From JAJYVT01 sp035534455 (GTDB taxonomy: Bacteria; Actinomycetota; Acidimicrobiia; Acidimicrobiales; RAAP-2), in contig DATLRV010000032.1 of the NCBI GenBank assembly GCA_035534455.1, forward strand, positions 91,611-155,610: DNA of 64,000 bases, read 5' to 3'. Below are positions 58,448-64,000 of this stretch, piece after piece. The notes under the pieces are model-generated. The model had not been told where the DNA came from, did not search any database, and saw only the letters and a program-made list of their open reading frames with translations. The translations under genes and the position numbers were made by a program. Each line of letters opens with the position of its first letter. Position 1 is the stretch's first letter.

Positions 58448-59864
58448 GGGCGTGGTCCGCTGGTTCGACGAGAACCACGGGGACGCCGAGATCGTCCGAG
58501 ACGGTCAGACCTACCACGTGCCGACCGGGGCCATTGAAGCGGCAGCCCGCCACCCAGGCGCCAGGGTCCGCTTCGACCTTCAGCAGGTCGAGGGCGTCCA
58601 GCAGGCGGTTGACGTACGGCTGCGACAGAGCGCGCGGGCGTCGAGACACCGTCACCACTTCGGAACCCTGGAGGCGGCGCATCGCTTCGACACCAAGGGC
58701 CGCCCGAGCTCCTCGGGCGCGCACCCCGAGCTGCACCTCGCCGCTCTCCATCCCATGCAGATGGCACGCAGCTGGGCGACCAGCGTGGCCCGTGGCGACC
58801 TGGTCGGCGCGCTCGCCCTGTATTCGCCCGACGTGGTCGTCCACGTGGACGATCGTGTGTTCGAAGGCCGCGCCGCCCTGTCGGGTTGGCTGGAGGCAAG
58901 CCCCGCGTTCGGCTGCGTTCGGCACGCACGGATCCTTGGTCGTGACGACGGCGTGGTCGTCGCCTGGGAGGTCCAAACACCGGGAGAACAGGGCTTCGCC
59001 GTGCGGTCCCGGATGGCACACGGTGAGATCGCAGAGCAGTGGCAGCTCGACACCGTCGAGACCGCGCCGCCTGCCGGAGAAGCAGAAGGACTGCCCCCCT
59101 TGAGCCTGCTCACGACCGGCCACGTCGACGAGCGAGCCAAGACTCAGGCACTGAAGGGCATCTCTCGCATTACCGCGGCGCTCGAGGAGCCTGTGCTCTT
59201 CGCTCGTGTGAAGCTGACCTTCGAACCCGATCCAGCGCGCCTGCGCCCGGCGCGCGCCGAGGTGATGTTGGATCTGAACGGCGATCCTCTTCGTGCACGC
59301 GCAACGGCGCGAACCATGGCGGAGGCGGTGGACGCGCTCGAGCACCGCTTGCGCGACCAGCTCGAGCACCGTGCCCGCCGGCGTGACGAGCTCCGTCGAT
59401 CCGGGGGAACCGCCAGACCCGGAGAGTGGCGGCACTCCGACCTTTCGCCCGAGCGGCCTCCATATTTCGATCGACCGTCGGAGGAGAGGCAGCTCGTCCG
59501 CCACAAGACTTTCGCCATCGGCGAGCTGACGCCGGACGAGGCCATCTTCGACATGGTCCAGCTCGACTTCGACTTCTATCTCTTCGTCGACCTCGCCAGC
59601 GGAATCGACAGCGTGGTCGAGCGGACCGACGACGGGAGGTACCGGATGGCGCGGCTGCGGCCGTCAACAGTCGGGCTCGGCCCGACCGCGCAGCCTGTCG
59701 GGCTGTCCGATGTCGAGGTCCCCGTCCTCAGTTTGCACGATGCCATCGAACGTCTCGGGGCAAGCGGCGAGCGTCATCTCTTCTTCGCTGATGCGGCCTC
59801 GGGTCGCGGCGCAGTGCTCTACCTTCGCTACGACGGCCACTACGGGCTGATCACCCCGGAATGA
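58440..59864 (+). CDS. Multidomain ribosome hibernation factor (HPF/S30AE family)
   Basis: A 474-residue protein. Residues about 1-60 look like a cold-shock-type fold ('GVVRWFDENHGDAEIV'), about 100-205 like a SnoaL/NTF2 domain ('ARGDLVGALALYSPDVVVHVDD'), about 235-320 are the S30AE domain ('VLFARVKLTFEPDPARLRPARAEVMLDLNG'), and two C-terminal S30AE-C units follow ('RQLVRHKTFAIGELTPDEAIFDMVQL' and 'VPVLSLHDAIERLGASGERHLFF'). HPF dimerises or silences ribosomes in stationary phase or hypoxia. Rv0079, a DosR gene, is related. GTG 58440 overlaps the baeRF stop; GTG 58431 is possible. Confidence 0.85.
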   Translation: MPEGVVRWFDENHGDAEIVRDGQTYHVPTGAIEAAARHPGARVRFDLQQVEGVQQAVDVRLRQSARASRHRHHFGTLEAAHRFDTKGRPSSSGAHPELHLAALHPMQMARSWATSVARGDLVGALALYSPDVVVHVDDRVFEGRAALSGWLEASPAFGCVRHARILGRDDGVVVAWEVQTPGEQGFAVRSRMAHGEIAEQWQLDTVETAPPAGEAEGLPPLSLLTTGHVDERAKTQALKGISRITAALEEPVLFARVKLTFEPDPARLRPARAEVMLDLNGDPLRARATARTMAEAVDALEHRLRDQLEHRARRRDELRRSGGTARPGEWRHSDLSPERPPYFDRPSEERQLVRHKTFAIGELTPDEAIFDMVQLDFDFYLFVDLASGIDSVVERTDDGRYRMARLRPSTVGLGPTAQPVGLSDVEVPVLSLHDAIERLGASGERHLFFADAASGRGAVLYLRYDGHYGLITPE

Positions 59865-59960
59865 CCGCACCCGTGCTTGGGGTCGTTCTCAGCGTGGAAA
59901 GGTGGAGCCGTCGCCGTGGTTGGTGGTTCACCCAGTCTCTTCAGGATGCGCGCACCACAG

Positions 59961-60557
59961 CTACCCGAAGAATTTTGCGCATGCCGACGACTCGCTGAAC
60001 CCTCCGGCGTGCGCCGCTTGGTTCAGGGTTTGGGTGACCGCTGTGAGTTTGCGGACATCCTCGGTGAACCCCTTGGCGTTCCCCGCCGTCGCCATTCGCG
60101 CCTGGGCGACCGCGAGCGACTCGACACGGCGAGCCAACGTTCGGAGTCTTCTCCACGTGGTTTCGCCTTTGCCGGGAACGCCGAGGGCTCGGAGCTTTCT
60201 CGGCACGCTTTCCCACACCCGCACTCCCTTGTCGAAGTACTTCCCCACCTTCATCAGCAGGGACGGTTGTGGATTCGTAGGATTGAAGTTCGGATAAGGG
60301 AACTTCACCTCGCCGACGTTGTGGAACCCCGCGCTGAACCCCGCGCACGCGACGTTCGCCTTCGCCACGAATGACGGCGTGATCTTCGATGTCGAGGCAG
60401 CGATTGCCGGTGCCGCGCCCAACACGACCAAGCCCGACACGACGAGGCCAGACAGGAGGCCCGCAGCGCCGCGTCGTGCGAACCGGCTCGGCTTCATATC
60501 CCGGAGGCGTGGCCGTCCAAGAATGGCAAAGTGTCGAACAGTGGGGGTGTCCGCCAT
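59961..60557 (-). CDS. Secreted protein of unknown function
   Basis: A 198-residue protein. ATG 60557 has a very strong ribosome-binding site, GGAAAGGAAGG, four bases upstream. A basic N-terminus with 'RFARRGAAG' precedes a hydrophobic helix and 'APAIAAS', a likely signal cleavage site; ATG 60497 is a possible shorter start. The mature domain is helical, with two Cys ('NVACAGFSAGF' and 'SSACAKFFG') that could pair. I do not recognise the family. It is convergent with the HPF gene. Confidence 0.7.
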   Translation of the reverse strand: MADTPTVRHFAILGRPRLRDMKPSRFARRGAAGLLSGLVVSGLVVLGAAPAIAASTSKITPSFVAKANVACAGFSAGFHNVGEVKFPYPNFNPTNPQPSLLMKVGKYFDKGVRVWESVPRKLRALGVPGKGETTWRRLRTLARRVESLAVAQARMATAGNAKGFTEDVRKLTAVTQTLNQAAHAGGFSESSACAKFFG

Positions 60558-61059
60558 GCGACCTTCCTTTCCCCGAGACCACAACATACCTCGACGAGCT
60601 GCTGCCCATCTTGGACTCTCGACGGGGAACGGCGGCGCCGGCGTTCAGCGAGCGGGTAGGGCCAGCCACCGTATCCGCTGGAGCCGATTCGTCGAGGCGG
60701 TCCCGCTCCGGCTCACTCGTCGAGCCCGTGCTCGCGGCGAGAAGCGAGGCCGTGACCCGGGCCGCGCCGAGATCGAAGGTCGCATGGTAGGTCGAAAGGT
60801 TCAACCGGTCGCCGCCGGCAAGACCGTGAGCGGGCGCTGATCGGCACGGCAAGACAATACCTACGATCTGCAAGAAGAGTCTTCTACGACGATCCCTCTA
60901 CCAGGCGAAGGTCCAAGTTGTCCGTGATGTCGCGCGATATCTGTCGGGGATGTCGCGCGACACCACAAGGCGTGTCGGAGGGCCGATCCGTACTCGACGC
61001 CCACGCTGGTCCTACGGGCGGAGCTGGCGCTGGCCGGGTGAGCGACCCGGCGGAGGGCG
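60558..61059. other. Gene-free stretch with a 12-bp direct repeat
   Basis: No gene is supported. GATGTCGCGCGA occurs at 60926-60937 and again at 60949-60960, 23 bp apart. The region separates a secreted protein from the toxin-antitoxin cluster. Such repeats near accessory genes may be mobile-element edges, but no transposase or terminal repeats were found. Confidence 0.4.
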
Positions 61060-61479
61060 CTATGCCCGATGCCCGAGCCAGCGGACAGTCACCCCGAGCT
61101 CCTCGGCCACCCGAAACTCCGGGTCGCCGGTGAGCACCGGGCAATCGAGCAGCGACGCGGCCCCGGCGGCGAAGGCATCGGCATAGCTGAGCCCTCCTCG
61201 CGACTTGATGGCCGCCGCCCGGCGCACGATGGTGTCGTCGACGTCGATCCAGCGAACTCGCACTCCGCCGGGCCGGCTCTCCGCCCGGAGGTTCGCCCAC
61301 ACCTCGTCGGCGGCTCGGGCGCCGGAGGCGCGTTCGAGGATGTAGGCGACCTCTCCGAGGTTGACGAGCGTCATCCACGGCTCGCCGATTCGCAGGATCT
61401 CCTCGACCTCGGCCCAACCGGGCTCCTCGCCTAGGAAGACGAGGACCGCGTGAGCGTCGAGGACAACGCGATCAGCCAT
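61060..61479 (-). CDS. vapC: VapC-type PIN-domain toxin
   Basis: A 139-residue PIN ribonuclease. Acidic active-site residues are in 'VVLDAHAVL' (Asp near 8), 'NLGEVAYIL' (Glu), 'LSYADAFAA' (Asp) and 'LTGDPEF' (Asp), the standard four of PIN toxins. VapC toxins cleave specific tRNA or rRNA sites when free from antitoxin. The start overlaps the antitoxin gene by 8 bp, so the pair is co-translated in the usual antitoxin-first order. Confidence 0.9.
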   Translation of the reverse strand: MADRVVLDAHAVLVFLGEEPGWAEVEEILRIGEPWMTLVNLGEVAYILERASGARAADEVWANLRAESRPGGVRVRWIDVDDTIVRRAAAIKSRGGLSYADAFAAGAASLLDCPVLTGDPEFRVAEELGVTVRWLGHRA

Positions 61480-61699
61480 CCTCGTGCTTGCGGTCCCGGG
61501 CGCGCTCCTCCAGCAGCATCGTCGTCAGCTCGCCCCCCTTGAAGCGCCCACGTAGCTGCTCGACCGACAGGAGTGGCTTGGGGATGAGGTCGCCGTCGCG
61601 CTCCAGCCACACGACCTTCGTGCCTGGCGGGAATCCGTAACGGTCGCGCAGCGGCTCAGGGATGGTGACCTGGCCCTTCGGATTGACCGTGGTGATCAT
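61472..61699 (-). CDS. vapB: VapB/AbrB-type antitoxin
   Basis: A 75-residue protein. 'ITTVNPKGQVTIPEPLRDRYGFPPGTKVVW' is the SpoVT/AbrB (swapped-hairpin) DNA-binding domain; the C-terminus would bind the toxin. ATG 61699 has GGAGG eight bases upstream; the open frame extends further 5' without family similarity. Antitoxins of this type also repress their own promoter, and an inverted repeat overlaps the ribosome-binding site and promoter. Confidence 0.9.
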   Translation of the reverse strand: MITTVNPKGQVTIPEPLRDRYGFPPGTKVVWLERDGDLIPKPLLSVEQLRGRFKGGELTTMLLEERARDRKHEDG

Positions 61700-61701
61700 C
61701 G

Positions 61702-61728
61702 GTAGTACCTCCGCTATCAATGTACTAC
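61702..61728. promoter_or_regulatory. Candidate VapB operator
   Basis: GTAGTAC (61702-61708) and GTACTAC (61722-61728) are perfect inverted repeats with centres 20 bp apart. The ribosome-binding site of vapB lies between them. Positioned to block both transcription and access to the leader. Confidence 0.55.
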
Positions 61729-61889
61729 TGAGGAGATACCGTGGTGATCGATACCGTTCGCGGGTGCGCGACCGGATCGGCGTCCGTGATCTGAGGTGAG
61801 CGAGGTTCCGGCTCGAAGGGCCAGGCCCTCCCCTCGCACGGACACCGACCCCGTAACATTTCCGGCAGGTCAACGACGAGAGGGGGCCT

Positions 61890-62624
61890 ATGGACCGTTA
61901 CTCGAAGGCCATCTCGCGAGCGAATCGCTGGGCCAGGTCCGGCGTCGAAGAGTTCCGCGGCGTCGCGCGCTACGGCATGGCGGTGCCTGCCGCCGAACAG
62001 CACCTCGGCGCGCTGTGCGACGCGAACGGCAAGCGGCTCGGCAAGTGTCAAGGCGTCACCTTGTTCGAGCGGATGATCGCCACCCCGCAGGGCACCGTCT
62101 CTCTCAGCGGTGCGAGAGCAAGCGTGGACACCGCCGGCAACCTGGTGGTGACGAAGCGGGCGACGCTCACGCGCACGGTCGCCGGTGGGCTGGTGGCGGG
62201 GCCGGTGGGGGCGGTCGTGGGAGGGGCGGGTTTCAAGAAGACGAAGAAGATCGACGCGCGCGAGCTGTACCTGCACATCGAGGCGCCCACGCTGTCGTGC
62301 GTGGTGCAGTGCCCGCCGGACGCAGGGGCGCGGGTCCGGTCCTTTGCCGCCGCGGTCAACACCGCAGCGTCGCGAGCGGCGATCGAAGAGCCCCAGCGGC
62401 CCCAGAGGATCCGGGAGGCAGAACAGCGGCTTGCGATGGCGCAGGCCGCCCGTGGTCCGATCGCGGCGGCCCAGCGCAGGGCTCAGGAGATCACCTCCAA
62501 CCCGCAGCTGTTGGCCGGCATCGACTCCGCACGAAGAGAGCTGGAGTCGTACCGCAAGTCGAAGTCACCACAGCCCGCGGTGCCGGGATCAACCTCGCTC
62601 GGGAAGGACAAACTCTCCGGCTGA
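61890..62624 (+). CDS. Hypothetical protein with glycine-rich hydrophobic segment
   Basis: A 244-residue protein. Residues about 50-100 form a beta-rich unit ('VTLFERMIATPQGTVSLSGARASVD'), followed by 'VAGGLVAGPVGAVVGGAGF', a glycine-zipper-like segment, then 'KKTKKIDARELYLHIEAPT' and a charged helical C-terminus. The arrangement is like membrane-perturbing or PH-like-domain proteins, but I know no match. A-G-rich GAGAGGGGG before ATG 61890 is a good ribosome-binding site. It sits between two toxin-antitoxin modules. Confidence 0.6.
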   Translation: MDRYSKAISRANRWARSGVEEFRGVARYGMAVPAAEQHLGALCDANGKRLGKCQGVTLFERMIATPQGTVSLSGARASVDTAGNLVVTKRATLTRTVAGGLVAGPVGAVVGGAGFKKTKKIDARELYLHIEAPTLSCVVQCPPDAGARVRSFAAAVNTAASRAAIEEPQRPQRIREAEQRLAMAQAARGPIAAAQRRAQEITSNPQLLAGIDSARRELESYRKSKSPQPAVPGSTSLGKDKLSG

Positions 62625-62721
62625 CGGCGATCATCAGCATCACGCCCACACCGGTCGTCCTACCGGGGGCTTGCAGTTCCGAAGATGACAGACGACCAGT
62701 CACGACCCTCGCTGGAGAGTC

Positions 62722-63060
62722 TCAAAAGTTCAGCAGGAACCTGAGTGCCCGGGTGATGGCGAAGAGCGCTTCGTCGTTCGCAGCACCAAGACGAGCGACG
62801 AGCCGGTTCCCTGACACCGACTTCACGTCCTCGCACTTCGCATAGCTGACCTCGTCGAGCCCGGACTCCTTCGGATCGAGCTCGACGTGAGAGGGGAGCT
62901 CGCGCCGTCTCCTCGTGCAGGGCACGACGATCACCACGCCGGCCCGGCTGTCGTTCAGCGGGTCGGCGGACACCACGACCGCAGGCCGACGCTCCGCCTG
63001 CTCGCGACCGACAGGTTCGCCGAAGTCCACGAGCCAGATGTCGCCCCGACGGGCCGTCAC
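62722..63060 (-). CDS. mazF: MazF/PemK-type endoribonuclease toxin
   Basis: A 112-residue MazF fold. 'ARRGDIWLVDFGEPVGREQAERRPAVVVSAD' is the N-terminal strand pair with the catalytic Arg region, 'VVIVVPCTRR' follows, and 'LDEVSYAKCEDVKSVSGNRL' contains the conserved Ser/Thr loop. These toxins cut mRNA or tRNA at short sites. GTG 63060 overlaps the antitoxin stop (GTGA), so translation is coupled. Confidence 0.9.
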   Translation of the reverse strand: MTARRGDIWLVDFGEPVGREQAERRPAVVVSADPLNDSRAGVVIVVPCTRRRRELPSHVELDPKESGLDEVSYAKCEDVKSVSGNRLVARLGAANDEALFAITRALRFLLNF

Positions 63061-63302
63061 GCCGAATGGTCGGGAAGCGAGCTGCTCTCCTCTGCCCGCT
63101 CTGCCTCGATCTCACCCCACGCATTGGGATCGTGACGGAGCTCCGCGTAACGAGCTGCGAAACGATCGAAGAAGACCCGGCGCTCGAGGGCATCAACCGC
63201 CTCGTCGAGCAGCTCCGTCATCGGTCTGCCCGTCGCCTTGGCCAGCTCCGCGAACCGGCTCCGCGTCTCCTCGCTGACTCGGATCGTGGTGCTCACCCTC
63301 AC
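63057..63302 (-). CDS. mazE: MazE-like ribbon-helix-helix antitoxin
   Basis: An 81-residue protein. 'STTIRVSEETRSRFAELAKATGRPMTELLDEAVDALER' is a ribbon-helix-helix DNA-binding domain; the acidic C-terminus would occupy the toxin. GTG 63302 has GGAAG seven bases upstream; GTG 63296 is too close to its purine stretch. RHH antitoxins bind palindromic half-sites, and three such half-sites lie directly upstream. Confidence 0.85.
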   Translation of the reverse strand: MRVSTTIRVSEETRSRFAELAKATGRPMTELLDEAVDALERRVFFDRFAARYAELRHDPNAWGEIEAERAEESSSLPDHSA

Positions 63303-63303
63303 A

Positions 63304-63334
63304 AGTCTACTTCCAGGTAGACTGGTTCGTCTAC
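63304..63334. promoter_or_regulatory. MazE operator: three half-sites at 12-bp intervals
   Basis: GTCTAC at 63305-63310, its complement GTAGAC at 63317-63322, and GTCTAC again at 63329-63334 recur with exact 12-bp phasing. The first two form a perfect 7-bp inverted repeat (63304-63310 and 63317-63323). They begin at the antitoxin start and cover its leader and promoter. Confidence 0.6.
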
Positions 63335-63389
63335 TCTCTCCAGCCGGGGACTCGCCCAAGCCTGATCCAGCTCCCGCGAATACGGACCC

Positions 63390-63936
63390 ATGACCACCTA
63401 CTTCACCGCCGACCAGCACTTCGGTCACCGGAAAATCATCGGGTACTGCGAGCGGCCGTTCTACAGCGTCGGAGAGATGAACGCCGCGCTCGTCGCGAAC
63501 TGGAACGCCGTCGTCGGCCCGCAGGACACCGTCCATGTCCTCGGCGACGTCGCCATGGGTCGGCGAGAGGATTCGATGCCGCTCATCGGCCATCTCGTCG
63601 GGCACAAGATCCTCTACCCGGGCCCTCCGCCTGGAGCAGGAGTACCTCGACGCCGGGTTCGACGAGATCCGGCAGGGACCCCTGCCGATGACCGTCGGCA
63701 ACAAGGAGGCGCTCGTCTGCCACCTCCCCTACCAAGGCGACAGCGGTGAGACCGAGCGCTTCGGCAGGTTCCGGCCCGTCGACGAGGGAATGTGGCTGCT
63801 CCATGGGCACGTCCACGAGAAGTGGCGCCACCAGGACCGCATGATCAACGTCGGGGTCGACGTGTGGGGGTTCGTGCCGGTTGCCGAGGAGACCATCGCC
63901 CGACTGATCGACAAGCCGTCTCTTACGAGCAGCTGA
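63390..63936 (+). pseudogene. Metallophosphoesterase gene with internal deletion and frameshift
   Basis: ATG 63390 starts 'TTYFTADQHFGHRKIIGYCERPF', a normal N-terminus of calcineurin-like phosphoesterases, through 'VHVLGDVAMG' and 'HLVGHKILYPG'. There the expected GNHD motif and about 20-30 residues are missing and the frame changes. The other frame goes on with 'LEQEYLDAGFDEI', 'GNKEALVCHLPYQGDS' and 'LLHGHVHEKWRHQDRMINVG', ending at 63936. The GNHD loop holds metal ligands, so even a frame-restoring event would leave an inactive enzyme. It could also be an assembly error; the loss of coding sequence makes a true deletion more likely. Confidence 0.75.
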
Positions 63937-63951
63937 GAGGCCGCACACCTC

Positions 63952-64000
63952 GTGGCCACGTCATTTCTGGGCACCGCCGCTCGACTGGTGCTGGCGGGGT
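63952..64000 (+). CDS. Possible start of a DoxX/MauE-like membrane protein (partial)
   Basis: GTG 63952 opens a frame to the window edge reading 'VATSFLGTAARLVLAG'. This resembles the first helix of DoxX/MauE-family membrane proteins ('FLGTAARLVLAGVWL...'). Only 16 residues are visible, so this is a suggestion. Confidence 0.3.
   Translation, partial: MATSFLGTAARLVLAG

Overview
The window is GC-rich actinobacterial chromosome. Gene density is high, many starts are GTG, and many stops overlap the next start as ATGA or GTGA. An uvrC-rapZ junction, an F420-type (LLM) oxidoreductase, a DUF3151 gene, mycobacterial-type FadD and MFS genes, and a secreted protein built of 'GYWLVASDGGIFTFG' repeats (known to me mainly from Acidimicrobiia) suggest an uncultured member of Acidimicrobiia or a close relative. 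This placement is inference; the window has no rRNA and I recognise no tRNA.

Layout. 1-8 kb: end of uvrC, rapZ, a site-2-type protease, DUF3151, an MFS exporter, a PolX-like PHP protein and a FadD4-like acyl-CoA ligase. 8-16 kb: a small zinc-ribbon protein behind a palindromic promoter, an orphan molybdenum hydroxylase large subunit, a YihY/BrkB membrane protein, a TetR-MFS pair, a small MscS channel and an LLM oxidoreductase. 16-21 kb: a MarR regulator translationally coupled to one giant fused ABC exporter. 21-36 kb: mixed accessory genes (thiamine-binding, VOC, repeat-rich secreted protein, cupin, MEDS, DinB, lipoprotein, HelD, MalY/PatB, SNF2 helicase) with several decayed fragments (VOC, PNPOx-like, ISAzo13-like transposase).

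36-60 kb is the most interesting part. It combines a tightly overlapped operon acs-E1alpha-E1beta-E2-ACP, divergent archease-RtcB, a DNA-glycosylase/GNAT fusion, a second ACP, a CtpF-like P-type ATPase, a phosphoribosyltransferase/hydrolase fusion, a frameshifted CapA gene, an adenosine-specific kinase, an ABC exporter, a BON/DUF2267 protein, a baeRF/Vms1-like release-factor homologue and a multidomain ribosome hibernation factor. Many of these correspond by family to members of the mycobacterial DosR (hypoxia/dormancy) regulon. Upstream of several transcription units I see a recurring 14-bp core, GGACCATCGGCCCT or a close variant, that resembles the DosR box. I read this as a dormancy or energy-limitation island of a DosR type outside the mycobacteria. 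The regulator itself is not in the window.

60-64 kb holds two toxin-antitoxin modules (VapBC and MazEF type), each with a clear inverted-repeat operator over its promoter, a hypothetical protein, a decayed metallophosphoesterase, and the first codons of a possible DoxX/MauE membrane protein.
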